In this document: piece by piece, positions 43,868 to 53,178 of the stretch
Position numbering within the stretch: the first letter of the stretch is position 1
Layout of the letters: each line of letters starts with the position of its first letter
DNA from: JAJFKB01 sp965230515
GTDB lineage: Bacteria > Pseudomonadota > Gammaproteobacteria > Pseudomonadales > IMCC2047
DNA length: 64,000 bases
Direction of reading: 5' to 3'
Assembly: GCA_965230515.1 (NCBI GenBank)
Contig: OZ246007.1
Coordinates: 2,294,001 to 2,358,000 of the forward strand
Notes under the pieces: generated by a model
Database searches by the model: none
Seen by the model: only the letters and a program-made list of their open reading frames with translations
Told to the model about the DNA's origin: nothing
Program-made: the position numbers and the translations under genes

Positions 43868-44323
43868 GTGCGTATAGATGCAAAGTTGGCGGCTCTGGTT
43901 GAGCCGGTCGTTAAAGCATTGGATTTGCAGTTATGGGGTATTGAATACCTGACGCACAATAACAGGAAGGTAATACGTATATATATTGATCATGAAGATG
44001 GCGTAACGTTATTGAATTGTGAAGAGGTTAGTCGGCAGTTAAGCGGTGTATTTGATGTTGAAGAACCAGTTGCAGGCGATTACGTTCTGGAGGTGTCTTC
44101 ACCTGGAATGGATCGCCCTTTGTTTAATGGCGAGCAATACCTGGCATATGTTGGGCAGAATGCAAAGGTGAAGTTAAGGCATTCCTTTGAAGGAAGGCGA
44201 AATTTTAAAGGTGTTATCAGTGGTGTCGAAAACAATGAATTAAGATTACTGGTGGACCAGCATGAGTATTTTTTACCCATAGAGAGTATCGAAAAAGCAA
44301 ATATCGTACCCCGGTTTGATTAA
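43868..44323 (+). CDS. rimP: Ribosome maturation factor RimP
   Basis: 151 aa from a GTG start with a GAGGTGAG site; no other in-frame start suits. The N-terminal alpha/beta domain has LWGIEYLTHNNRKVIRIYID and the C-terminal SH3-like barrel has YVLEVSSPGMDRPLF. It assists maturation of the 30S subunit. It is the first gene of the classical rimP-nusA-infB-rbfA-truB-rpsO-pnp order. Confidence 0.96.
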   Translation: MRIDAKLAALVEPVVKALDLQLWGIEYLTHNNRKVIRIYIDHEDGVTLLNCEEVSRQLSGVFDVEEPVAGDYVLEVSSPGMDRPLFNGEQYLAYVGQNAKVKLRHSFEGRRNFKGVISGVENNELRLLVDQHEYFLPIESIEKANIVPRFD

Positions 44324-44358
44324 AGGATTTAGCTGGGTTTCTGAAGAGGCAGATTGAG

Positions 44359-45882
44359 ATGAGTAAAGAGGTTCTATTAGTAGTAGAAGCCGTTTCAAAC
44401 GAGAAAGGTGTTCCAGAGACCATTATTTTTGAGGCGATTGAGCTGGCTCTGGCAACGGCCACGCGCAAGCGGTATGGAGAAGAGGAGCAGGTTGATATTC
44501 GTGTCGCTATTGATCGTGACACGGGAGACTACCAGAGCTTCAGGCGCTGGACTGTGTGGGGTGAAGAAGATCAGCAGGATGAAGAGCTTGAGTTTAATCC
44601 ATCGATGCACCTGACGCTGGAACAGGCACAGCAAAAAGACCCTTCGCTAAAGGAAGGGGCCGTTTGGGAAGAGCCGATTGAAAATATTGAGTTTGGTCGA
44701 ATTGCTGCGCAAACGGCCAAGCAGGTGATCGTGCAAAAGGTGCGCGATGCGGAACGGGCAAAAGTGGTTGATGCGTACCGTGACCAGGTTGGGCAGGTGA
44801 TTAATGGTACTGTAAAGAAAGTTGGGCGGGATCAGATCATTGTTGATTTGGGAAATAACGCGGAAGCACAACTGCCTCGTGAGCATATGATTTCCAAAGA
44901 AGTGTTTCGTATGAATGATCGTATTCGAGCGCTACTGGTTGAGGTGGATCCGGAAGTTCGTGGCCCTCAGCTTATAGTTAGCCGAACAGCTCCGGAGTTG
45001 TTGCTTGAACTTTTTAAAATTGAAGTGCCTGAAGTATCAGAGCAGGTCGTTGAAATCAGGTCTGCCGCTCGTGACGCAGGTATTAGAGCCAAGATAGCGG
45101 TAAAAACCAATGATGGTCGAATTGATCCGGTGGGTGCTTGTGTAGGTATGCGCGGCTCCCGGGTTCAGGCGGTATCAAATGAATTGGCGGGAGAGCGAAT
45201 CGATATTGTTCTTTGGGATGACAATCCCGCACAGTTAGTGATTAATGCGCTGGCACCTGCGGAAATTGAATCCATTATCATGGATGAGGAAGCGCACTCT
45301 ATGGATGTGGCGGTCGCCGACGATAACTTGGCAGTTGCCATTGGCCGCAGCGGGCAAAACGTTCGGCTGGCTAGCGAGCTGACCGGGTGGACTATCAATG
45401 TTATGACCGAGGAGGATGCGGGCGCCAAGCAGGAGCAGGAGATGGGTTCCATTATTGAGCGCTTTATGGAGCGTCTGGATGTGGATGAGGATCTGGCTGC
45501 GGTACTGGTTGAGGAGGGCTTCACTTCGTTAGAGGAGATTGCCTATGTGCCGATTGAGGAGATGCTCGCGATTGAAGGATTTGAAGAAGAGGTGGTTGAA
45601 GAATTGAGAGCGCGGGCCAAAGACGTGTTGTTGACCCAGGCCATAGCCTCGGAAGAGGAGCTGGAAGGTGAAGAGCCGGCTCAGGATCTGCTGGAAATGG
45701 AAGGCATGGACAAGCACCTCGCTTACCTTATGGCAAGCAAAGGCATTGTCACCATGGAAGATCTGGCTGAACAGTCTATTGATGAATTGCTTGAAATTGA
45801 AGGCATGGATGAAACGCGTGCCGGAGAGCTGATAATGAAGGCGAGAGAGCCTTGGTTTGCAGATCAAAACGAAGAAAACTAA
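44359..45882 (+). CDS. nusA: Transcription termination/antitermination factor NusA
   Basis: 507 aa, full length. N-terminal RNA polymerase-binding domain (1-125), S1 domain (about 135-200, VGQVINGTVKKVGRDQIIVD), and two KH domains (about 230-345, including DPVGACVGMRGSRVQAV and GRSGQNVRLASELTGW). The C-terminus has two acidic repeats (LAAVLVEEGFTSLEEIAYVP and LAYLMASKGIVTMEDLAEQS) as in gammaproteobacteria. It modulates pausing and termination and, in E. coli, autoregulates this operon through leader terminators like those seen upstream. Confidence 0.97.
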   Translation: MSKEVLLVVEAVSNEKGVPETIIFEAIELALATATRKRYGEEEQVDIRVAIDRDTGDYQSFRRWTVWGEEDQQDEELEFNPSMHLTLEQAQQKDPSLKEGAVWEEPIENIEFGRIAAQTAKQVIVQKVRDAERAKVVDAYRDQVGQVINGTVKKVGRDQIIVDLGNNAEAQLPREHMISKEVFRMNDRIRALLVEVDPEVRGPQLIVSRTAPELLLELFKIEVPEVSEQVVEIRSAARDAGIRAKIAVKTNDGRIDPVGACVGMRGSRVQAVSNELAGERIDIVLWDDNPAQLVINALAPAEIESIIMDEEAHSMDVAVADDNLAVAIGRSGQNVRLASELTGWTINVMTEEDAGAKQEQEMGSIIERFMERLDVDEDLAAVLVEEGFTSLEEIAYVPIEEMLAIEGFEEEVVEELRARAKDVLLTQAIASEEELEGEEPAQDLLEMEGMDKHLAYLMASKGIVTMEDLAEQSIDELLEIEGMDETRAGELIMKAREPWFADQNEEN

Positions 45883-45932
45883 GCAAACCTTTTAATTATG
45901 ATACAAGTATTAAAGGTACAGGAGAGCTGAGA

Positions 45933-48536
45933 ATGGCAGAAGTAACGGTAGCAAAGTTGGCCGAAATAGTAGGCGCTCCCGTTGATCGTTTGCTAACGCA
46001 GATGAAAGAAGCTGGCCTTGGGCAGAGTGCGGCGAATGATGTGGTATCTGATGAAGAGAAGCAAACGCTGTTGGCCTTTTTAAAGCGCAGTCATGGCGAA
46101 AGTAGTGAAGCGCCGAAAAAGATTACGCTCAAACGTAAAGTCACCACGCAACTAAAGTCATCGTCCAGTCAGGGGCGTAATGCAAAGACGGTTAATGTGG
46201 AAGTAAGGAAAAAGCGAACCTATGTGAAACGCAGTTCGCTTGAGGCGAAGAAGAGCGCCGAGATGCTTGAGGCTGAGGTGTTGCGCCAGGAGGAGGAAGA
46301 GCGTTTGGCGGCAGAGGAGGCTGCGAAACATGAGGCTGAAGAGGCTGCCCGTCAAGCGGCAGAAGAGGCGGAAAAACAGGCTCGTCTGGAGGAAGAGAAG
46401 GCCAGGGAGGAGCAGTCTGCTGCGGAAGAAGTTGTGGCGGACACTACCGAGGAGACGGTGCCGGAAGAATCTGTTGAAAAACAGGCGGAGCCGCCTGTAG
46501 CGGAAGAAACTGTAGAAGAAGTTCAGGTTAAGGAGCTTTCCGAGCAGGAAAGGTTGCGTTTGGAGCGCGAGGAAAGGGAGGCATTTAAAGCCCCCGACAA
46601 GAAAGCAAAGAAAGGAGCCCGGTCCAAAGCACCTAAGAAAAAATGGATAGAAGAGGTCGAAGAAGAGTTTGCCGAGGAGATTATTGCCAAGCCAGCTCAA
46701 AAAAGGGCCTATGTTCAACCGAAACTGGCTAAACCCACAAAGTTCCTGCAGCAGCATAGTTTTTCAAAGCCAGCTGCACCGGTCCTTAAGGAGGTATCTA
46801 TCCCGGAAAACATTGTAGTATCTGAATTAGCGCAGCGCATGTCTGTTAAAGCAACAGACGTGATTAAGTGTCTGATGAAAATGGATGTCATGGTAACCAT
46901 CAATCAGGCGATTGATCAGGAGACCGCAGTGCTGGTCGCAGAGGAGATGGGCCGTAACTATAAGCTGGAAGAACCCAAGAATATGGAACAGGAAATCCTG
47001 GGTGATGTCAGTTATGAGGGTGATGAAGTGACACGCGCACCCGTTGTAACGGTGATGGGGCATGTTGACCATGGTAAGACCTCGCTGCTGGATTACATTC
47101 GGGAAACCAAAGTAACAGCACGTGAGTCCGGAGGCATTACACAGCATATCGGCGCCTATCATGTGGAAACGGATAAGGGAATGGTCTGTTTTCTGGATAC
47201 GCCAGGTCACGCGGCTTTTACCGCAATGCGGGCACGTGGAGCGCAGGCTACGGATATCGTTATCCTGGTTGTGGCGGCTGATGATGGCGTGATGCCGCAA
47301 ACGGAAGAAGCGATTCAGCATTCACGTTCCGCTGGTGTGCCACTGGTTGTTGCGATTAACAAAATCGACAAGGAAGAAGCAGATGTGGAGCGAGTCAAGA
47401 ATGAACTCGCAGCAAAAGATGTCATACCCGAGGAGTGGGGTGGTGATATCCAGTTCATTCCGGTTTCCGCTCATTCCGGCCAAGGCGTGGACGACTTGCT
47501 TGAAGCGATATTACTTCAGGCTGAGATATTAGAGCTAAAAGCTGTGCCCGATGCACCTGCCAAAGGCGTGGTGGTTGAGGCGCGTCTGGATAAAGGGCGC
47601 GGCACCATTGCGACGTTGTTAGTTCAAAATGGCACCTTAAAGCAGGGCGCAATAGTGTTGGCGGGCCAGGTGTATGGAAGAGCTCGTGCGCTAATGGATG
47701 AAAACGGAAAACCAGTTAAAAATGCTGGGCCGTCAATACCGGTCGAAGTTCTGGGACTGACCGGTACGCCCAATGCCGGCGATGATTTTGTAGTGCTGAA
47801 GAGTGAGAAACAGGCCCGTGAAGTCGCCGATTTCAGAAAACAGCAGCATAAAGAGGCTGCGCAGGCCAAGCAACAGGCAGTGCATCTGGAGAATCTGTTT
47901 GCCAATATGGGGGAAGGACAGGTGCAGGTGCTCAATATCGTTCTGAAAACGGATGTTAGAGGCAGCCTGGAGGCGCTTACTTCGGCACTGGAAAAAATAG
48001 GCAATGAAGAAGTGAAGGTTGCTATTGTTTCAAGTGGTGTTGGCGGAATCTCTGAGACCGATGCTAACCTGGCGGTTTCAACAGGTACGGTTGTCATTGG
48101 TTTTAATGTACGTGCTGACGCTACTGCACGTAAGGTGATTGAAGATAATGGTATAGATTTGCGCTATTACAGTGTTATCTATGACATTGTAGATGACGTG
48201 AAGAATGCGCTTTCCGGTATGCTGGCGCCAGAGTATAAAGAAACGATTGTCGGTGTGGCTGAAGTACGGGATATTTTCAAATCACCGAAATTCGGGTCGA
48301 TTGCCGGGTCAATGGTCATTGAAGGCACTGTTTACCGTAATAAGCCGATAAGGGTGTTGCGCGATGACGTGGTAATTTATGAGGGAGAGCTCGAGTCGTT
48401 ACGTCGATTTAAAGATGATACCAATGAAGTGCGTAATGGCATGGAGTGTGGTATCGGTGTGAAAAATTACACGGACGTCAGGGTTGGCGATAAGATCGAG
48501 GTTTTTGATCTGATTGCTGTAGAGCGAAGCTTGTAG
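45933..48536 (+). CDS. infB: Translation initiation factor IF-2
   Basis: 867 aa from ATG 45933 with GGAGAG upstream. An N-terminal IF2N domain is followed by a long Glu/Ala/Arg-rich charged helix (about residues 75-215) and a second IF2N near 295. The GTPase domain has GHVDHGKTS, DTPGHAAF and NKIDKEE. Domains II-IV carry the fMet-tRNA-binding end (GMECGIGVKNYTDVRVGD). It delivers initiator tRNA to the 30S subunit. Internal in-frame starts might give a shorter isoform as in E. coli; this cannot be resolved by eye. Confidence 0.97.
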   Translation: MAEVTVAKLAEIVGAPVDRLLTQMKEAGLGQSAANDVVSDEEKQTLLAFLKRSHGESSEAPKKITLKRKVTTQLKSSSSQGRNAKTVNVEVRKKRTYVKRSSLEAKKSAEMLEAEVLRQEEEERLAAEEAAKHEAEEAARQAAEEAEKQARLEEEKAREEQSAAEEVVADTTEETVPEESVEKQAEPPVAEETVEEVQVKELSEQERLRLEREEREAFKAPDKKAKKGARSKAPKKKWIEEVEEEFAEEIIAKPAQKRAYVQPKLAKPTKFLQQHSFSKPAAPVLKEVSIPENIVVSELAQRMSVKATDVIKCLMKMDVMVTINQAIDQETAVLVAEEMGRNYKLEEPKNMEQEILGDVSYEGDEVTRAPVVTVMGHVDHGKTSLLDYIRETKVTARESGGITQHIGAYHVETDKGMVCFLDTPGHAAFTAMRARGAQATDIVILVVAADDGVMPQTEEAIQHSRSAGVPLVVAINKIDKEEADVERVKNELAAKDVIPEEWGGDIQFIPVSAHSGQGVDDLLEAILLQAEILELKAVPDAPAKGVVVEARLDKGRGTIATLLVQNGTLKQGAIVLAGQVYGRARALMDENGKPVKNAGPSIPVEVLGLTGTPNAGDDFVVLKSEKQAREVADFRKQQHKEAAQAKQQAVHLENLFANMGEGQVQVLNIVLKTDVRGSLEALTSALEKIGNEEVKVAIVSSGVGGISETDANLAVSTGTVVIGFNVRADATARKVIEDNGIDLRYYSVIYDIVDDVKNALSGMLAPEYKETIVGVAEVRDIFKSPKFGSIAGSMVIEGTVYRNKPIRVLRDDVVIYEGELESLRRFKDDTNEVRNGMECGIGVKNYTDVRVGDKIEVFDLIAVERSL

Positions 48537-48565
48537 ATATTGGTATTCGGAATACCCAGGTATAG

Positions 48566-48955
48566 ATGTCAGAGTATAGCCGCACTCAAAGAGTAGCAGA
48601 TCAGATTCAGCGTGAACTGGCGAGTCTGATTCAACTTGAAATGAAAGATCCCAGGCTCGGGATGGTAACGGTTAGCGCTGTCGAAGTGAGTCGTGATATG
48701 TCTTACGCTGAAGTCTATATTACAGTTCTTGAACAGACGGATGGACCAGAGCGTGAGGTAACCCTTAAGGTGTTGTCGCGTGCAGCCGGTTTTTTACGGA
48801 CTCGATTGGCAAAAGTAATACAGCTTCGATCAGTGCCGCACCTGCGCTTTCATTATGATGAGAGTATTGCGCGGGGGCAGCGGCTTTCGGCGTTGATCGA
48901 TCAGGCTGTTAATGAAGATCAAAAACGCTCAGGAAGTTCGGTTGAGGGTGAGTAG
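48566..48955 (+). CDS. rbfA: 30S ribosome-binding factor RbfA
   Basis: 129 aa with the KH-like fold markers RVADQIQRELASLIQLEMKD at the start and LRSVPHLRFHYDESIARG near the end. It helps 16S rRNA 5'-end maturation and cold adaptation. It lies 29 bp after infB and directly abuts truB. Confidence 0.96.
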   Translation: MSEYSRTQRVADQIQRELASLIQLEMKDPRLGMVTVSAVEVSRDMSYAEVYITVLEQTDGPEREVTLKVLSRAAGFLRTRLAKVIQLRSVPHLRFHYDESIARGQRLSALIDQAVNEDQKRSGSSVEGE

Positions 48956-49912
48956 TTGGTAAAGAGGTATCGAAAGCGTCAGCGTGGTCGTGCAGTAAAC
49001 GGGGTTTTCTTGCTGGATAAGCCTGCAGGGATTACTTCAAATGATGCGTTGCAGCAGGTCAAGCGACTGTTTGGTGCAGCGAAGGCTGGTCATACGGGGA
49101 GCCTTGATCCGTTGGCTACCGGGATGCTGCCAATCTGTTTTGGCGAAGCAACCAAGTTTTCGCAATTTATGCTTGATGCAGACAAGGTTTATCGCACCAC
49201 GGCTAAACTTGGGCAACGAACGGCCAGTGGTGATTCCGATAGCGAAGTGTTGGAAACCAGGCCTGTTGGAGAACTGTCGCAGAATCGTGTGGAGCAGGTG
49301 CTGGAGGGTTTTCGTGGAGAGATCGATCAGATACCCTCCATGTATTCGGCATTGAAGCATCAGGGGCAGCCGTTATACAAGTTAGCCCGACAGGGCGTTG
49401 AAGTTGAACGCAAACCGAGGGTTGTTAAGATTTTCAGCCTGCGATTGCTGGCATTGCGTCCGGATGAAATGGATCTCGAGGTTCATTGCAGTAAGGGGAC
49501 CTATGTCCGTACGCTGGTGGAAGATATCGGTGAGGTGCTGGGCTGTGGTGCCCATGTGTCTGTTTTGCGGCGTACCGGGGTGGCTAACCTGGGACAGTCG
49601 ACAATGCACACATTGGAGGAACTGGAGCGAATTGTGGCAAATTCGGAGCAGTTTGCTGAACGAAATCAGCAACTGGATGAGTTGCTGTTGCCGATAGAGG
49701 CGACGGTAGAGAGCCTGCCACAGGTCGCTCTATCCGAACTAATGACGCATTACGTTAAGCAGGGGCAGCCTGTTTTTGTGCCGAACACAAAGGTGCAGGG
49801 CAAGGTGATACTGTTTAATAAAGAAGCTGGCGATGAGGAACGTTTTCTCGGCGTTGGTGAAATTCTGGACGACGGGCGCGTTGCGCCAAGGCGTCTGGTA
49901 ACGACGGGGTGA
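48956..49912 (+). CDS. truB: tRNA pseudouridine-55 synthase TruB (TTG start)
   Basis: 318 aa. The catalytic motif is GHTGSLDPLATGMLP with the active Asp. GTYVRTLVEDIGEVLG and the PUA-like C-terminal region are normal. It converts U55 of tRNAs to pseudouridine. The only suitable start is TTG 48956, immediately after the rbfA TAG, because no Met precedes the conserved VNGVFLLDKPAGITS. Coupling to rbfA termination probably compensates for the weak start. Confidence 0.95.
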   Translation: MVKRYRKRQRGRAVNGVFLLDKPAGITSNDALQQVKRLFGAAKAGHTGSLDPLATGMLPICFGEATKFSQFMLDADKVYRTTAKLGQRTASGDSDSEVLETRPVGELSQNRVEQVLEGFRGEIDQIPSMYSALKHQGQPLYKLARQGVEVERKPRVVKIFSLRLLALRPDEMDLEVHCSKGTYVRTLVEDIGEVLGCGAHVSVLRRTGVANLGQSTMHTLEELERIVANSEQFAERNQQLDELLLPIEATVESLPQVALSELMTHYVKQGQPVFVPNTKVQGKVILFNKEAGDEERFLGVGEILDDGRVAPRRLVTTG

Positions 49913-50011
49913 ACGTATTATGTTCACACTGATTATAAATGGCTATACCTCTGTAAATATGCACGGGGGTTATAGTGAATGTAAACAGGCATATTATCAG
50001 GAGTAATAAAG

Positions 50012-50281
50012 ATGGCTTTATCAGCACAACAGAAAGAGGCAGTGGTTAAAGATTATCAACAGGCAAAAGGGGACACTGGTTCTCCGGAAGTACAGGTAGC
50101 ACTGTTGACCGCAAATATAGAAAGTTTGCAATCACATTTTAAAGATCATAAAAAAGATCACCATTCACGTCGTGGTCTGATTCGTATGGTTAACCAGCGA
50201 CGTAAGCTGCTGGATTACTTGAAGCGTAAGGACGTTGACCGATATACGCAATTAATTGGCCGACTTGGCTTGCGTCGTTAA
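50012..50281 (+). CDS. rpsO: 30S ribosomal protein S15
   Basis: 89 aa, standard length, with GDTGSPEVQVALLT, the basic KDHKKDHHSRRGL segment and the end RLGLRR. It binds 16S rRNA at the h20/h22 junction. A good AGGAG site precedes it. The approximately 100-bp leader after truB could hold an S15 autoregulatory fold, though none was worked out. Confidence 0.98.
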   Translation: MALSAQQKEAVVKDYQQAKGDTGSPEVQVALLTANIESLQSHFKDHKKDHHSRRGLIRMVNQRRKLLDYLKRKDVDRYTQLIGRLGLRR

Positions 50282-50294
50282 TAAACTCAGAGGG

Positions 50295-50325
50295 CACCGA
50301 TGACGTGATATGTCAGTTGTCGGTG
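50295..50325 (+). promoter_or_regulatory. Hairpin in the rpsO-pnp gap
   Basis: CACCGA...TGAC pairs with GTCA...TCGGTG around a GTGATAT loop, between rpsO and pnp. In E. coli the equivalent hairpin is an RNase III cleavage site used for PNPase autoregulation, so the same is likely here. Confidence 0.55.
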
Positions 50326-50353
50326 TTTTCGCTCAAAAAATTGAGGTAATACC

Positions 50354-52477
50354 GTGAACCCGGTAAAGAAAACATTTCAGTACGGCGGTCACACCGTCAC
50401 TCTCGAAACGGGCCGGATCGCCCGTCAGGCCACCGCAGCAGTCCTTGTAACAGTGGACGATACCGCTGTGCTGGCAACGGTTGTAGGCCGAAAGGAAGCC
50501 AATGAAGGGGCTAGTTTTTTCCCGTTGACGGTCAACTACCAAGAAAAAACCTATGCTGCCGGTAAGATACCCGGAGGCTTTTTCAAACGTGAAGGTCGGC
50601 CAACGGAAAAGGAAACACTCACTTCCCGTCTGATTGATCGGCCCATTCGTCCTTTGTTCCCAAAGGGCTTTATGAATGAAGTTCAGGTGATCTGTACCGT
50701 GATGTCGGCGGATAAGAATCAGGATCCCGATATCGCAGCCATGATTGGTGCGTCTGCGGCGCTGTCGATCTCCGGTATTCCCTTTAGTGGTCCGATTGGC
50801 GCGGCACGAGTTGGGTACGATGATGAGCAGGGATATCTGCTAAATCCCAGTCAGTCACAACTGGAGAGCTCGCGACTTGATATGGTGGTCGCGGGTACTC
50901 AGGATGCGGTGCTGATGGTTGAATCAGAAGCTCAGGAATTAAATGAAGATATGATGCTGGGTGCGGTGTTGTTTGCACACCAGGAGATGCAGGTTGTCAT
51001 TAATACCATCAAGGAACTGGCTCAGGAAACAGGCAACGAACCTTGGCAGTGGGCGCCCGTTGAAGAGAATACGGCGTTATTGGATGGTATTAAAAGCCAG
51101 TTTGGCGCAGCTATTGGCGACGCGTATCAGATCAGCGACAAGATGCAGCGTTATGCAAAAATTGATGAATTGCGCAGTGCAGCTACTGAGCAGTTTGTTG
51201 ACGAAGAGTCTGGCGTGGATGCCAAAGTGGTCTCCGGAGCATTTGCCAGTGTCGAGAAAAATCTGGTACGTGATCGAGTAGTAAGTGGTCAGCCACGAAT
51301 CGATGGAAGAGATTCGCGTACGGTTCGCCCTATTCAGGTTGAAATTGGTGTGTTACCAAAAACGCACGGCTCTGCTCTGTTTACTCGTGGTGAAACTCAA
51401 GCGCTGGTGGTTTCCACTTTGGGTACAATGCGCGATGCACAGATGATCGAATCACTGCAGGGAACCGCGCATGATAACTTCATGTTGCACTATAACTTCC
51501 CTCCCTTTTGTGTGGGCGAGACCGGTTTTATGAGCGGGCCCAAGCGTCGTGAAATTGGTCACGGCCGGTTAGCACGTCGTGGTATTGCTGCGGTATTACC
51601 CAACGACGAAGAGTTCCCCTACACCATTCGGGTTGTATCTGAAATTACTGAGTCAAATGGTTCCAGCTCCATGGCCAGCGTGTGTGGTAGCAGTCTGGCA
51701 TTAATGGATGCCGGTGTGCCGCTTAAGGAGCCGGTCGCTGGTATTGCGATGGGGTTGGTTAAAGAGGGTGACAGGCACGTCGTGTTGACGGATATATTGG
51801 GTGATGAGGATCATCTGGGCGATATGGATTTCAAGGTTGCCGGTACCAGTAAAGGAATTACAGCTTTGCAAATGGATATCAAAATTCAGGGTATCACCGA
51901 AGAAATCATGGAGGTGGCGCTGGATCAGGCGCATGAGGCGCGTCAGCATATTTTAGGTGAAATGGCGAAGGTGATCTCTCAATCGAGGGAAACGTTGTCA
52001 GACAATGCACCGACTATGCTGAATCTTAAGGTGGCACCAGATAAGATTCGCGATATTATCGGAAAAGGTGGTGCGACCATTCGCTCCATCTGTGAAGATA
52101 CCGGTGCTCAGGTGGATATCGAGGACGATGGATCCGTACGGATTTATGCTGATGATAAGGATGCAGCCGATGCGGCACAGGCGCGGATCGATGAGATAAC
52201 CGCTGAGGTTGAGGTCGGTGTGGTATATGAAGGAACCGTTGCGCGCATTGTTGATTTTGGAGCCTTTGTCACCGTATTGCCCGGTACCGATGGATTGCTG
52301 CATATTTCACAGATTGCCAAAGAGCGAGTTGAAAAAGTAACGGACTATCTGCAGGAAGGCCAGCAGGTTAAGGTTAAGGTGCTGGACGTTGACGGCCGTG
52401 GCCGCATCAAACTGAGCATGAAAGCTTTAGCCGAAGAGGCGGAAGGATCATCGGAAGAGCAGGGCGCTTCCGAGTAG
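50354..52477 (+). CDS. pnp: Polynucleotide phosphorylase
   Basis: 707 aa from GTG 50354 with TTGAGGTAAT upstream. The first RNase PH domain has FFPLTVNYQEKTYAAGKIPG. The second, catalytic one includes GDRHVVLTDILGDEDHLGDM with the metal-binding Asp residues. A KH domain (IRDIIGKGGATIRSI) and an S1 domain (GTVARIVDFGAFVTVLPGTD) follow. It degrades RNA 3' to 5' using phosphate. Full length and unremarkable. Confidence 0.97.
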   Translation: MNPVKKTFQYGGHTVTLETGRIARQATAAVLVTVDDTAVLATVVGRKEANEGASFFPLTVNYQEKTYAAGKIPGGFFKREGRPTEKETLTSRLIDRPIRPLFPKGFMNEVQVICTVMSADKNQDPDIAAMIGASAALSISGIPFSGPIGAARVGYDDEQGYLLNPSQSQLESSRLDMVVAGTQDAVLMVESEAQELNEDMMLGAVLFAHQEMQVVINTIKELAQETGNEPWQWAPVEENTALLDGIKSQFGAAIGDAYQISDKMQRYAKIDELRSAATEQFVDEESGVDAKVVSGAFASVEKNLVRDRVVSGQPRIDGRDSRTVRPIQVEIGVLPKTHGSALFTRGETQALVVSTLGTMRDAQMIESLQGTAHDNFMLHYNFPPFCVGETGFMSGPKRREIGHGRLARRGIAAVLPNDEEFPYTIRVVSEITESNGSSSMASVCGSSLALMDAGVPLKEPVAGIAMGLVKEGDRHVVLTDILGDEDHLGDMDFKVAGTSKGITALQMDIKIQGITEEIMEVALDQAHEARQHILGEMAKVISQSRETLSDNAPTMLNLKVAPDKIRDIIGKGGATIRSICEDTGAQVDIEDDGSVRIYADDKDAADAAQARIDEITAEVEVGVVYEGTVARIVDFGAFVTVLPGTDGLLHISQIAKERVEKVTDYLQEGQQVKVKVLDVDGRGRIKLSMKALAEEAEGSSEEQGASE

Positions 52478-52487
52478 CATTAAGACT

Positions 52488-52515
52488 GGAGCGGGCTGCA
52501 AGTGTAGCCTGCTCC
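52488..52515. terminator. Terminator between pnp and tag
   Basis: GGAGCGGGCT pairs with AGCCTGCTCC (one G-U in the pnp-strand RNA) around an 8-nt loop, followed by TACCTTTTC. It is positioned to end both convergent units. Confidence 0.6.
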
Positions 52516-52573
52516 TACCTTTTCATTATTGTATTTAGACAGAACTATCGTGTTATTTTGCGGTATCAATCTG

Positions 52574-53155
52574 CTAGTAGATTTTTAGGACTTCGCTGTG
52601 TCTGAAACAGTCCAGCGTATGATCGTTTACCAGCCCTGCGGCCTGCATATGAGCATAACAGATGGTTGGTCCCACAAACTTAAAACCCAGACGCTTTAAT
52701 TCTTTGCTCATCGTTTCAGATTCAATGGTGGTTGCGGGATAATCTGTTAATTTGTTGAATCGGTTAATCTTTGGTTTTCCCTCAACAAACTGCCACAGGA
52801 ACTCCGCAAAGCTTCCCTGTTTGGCCTGAATTTCAAGAAAACAGCGGGCGTTCGTAATCGCTGCGCTGATCTTCAGACGATTGCGAATGATGCCCGGGTC
52901 CTGCAACAGTCGCTCGATATCTTTTGCATCATAAGCCGATATTTTTAATGGATTAAACTGATCAAATGCGCGGCGGTAGTGTTCACGTTTCTTAAGTACG
53001 GTATACCAGCTTAACCCTGCCTGAGCCGACTCCAGAGTGAGCAGTTCAAACATTTTTTGATCATCGTAGACAGGCACACCCCACTCCTGATCATGGTAAG
53101 CTACATAATCAGGCTTGTTAAGGTCTACCCAGGGACAACGCTGTTTGCATTTCAT
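52574..53155 (-). CDS. tag: DNA-3-methyladenine glycosylase I
   Basis: 193 aa. CPWVDLNKPDYVAYHDQEWG at the N-terminus with zinc-binding Cys/His, LTLESAQAGLSWYTVLKKR in the middle and the C-terminal CYAHMQAAGLVNDH are family hallmarks. It removes 3-methyladenine from alkylated DNA. It lies 23 bp after panC on the same strand, so it may be read as the last gene of the pan operon. Confidence 0.95.
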   Translation of the reverse strand: MKCKQRCPWVDLNKPDYVAYHDQEWGVPVYDDQKMFELLTLESAQAGLSWYTVLKKREHYRRAFDQFNPLKISAYDAKDIERLLQDPGIIRNRLKISAAITNARCFLEIQAKQGSFAEFLWQFVEGKPKINRFNKLTDYPATTIESETMSKELKRLGFKFVGPTICYAHMQAAGLVNDHTLDCFRHSEVLKIY

Positions 53156-53178
53156 TCGTGGGTTATAGGAAGAGTGAC

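Noticed and set aside
46158..46757. 199-aa minus-strand ORF inside infB
   Set aside because: Antisense to the repetitive charged region of IF-2; Phe/Leu/Arg-rich composition is the mirror of Glu/Ala/Lys codons.
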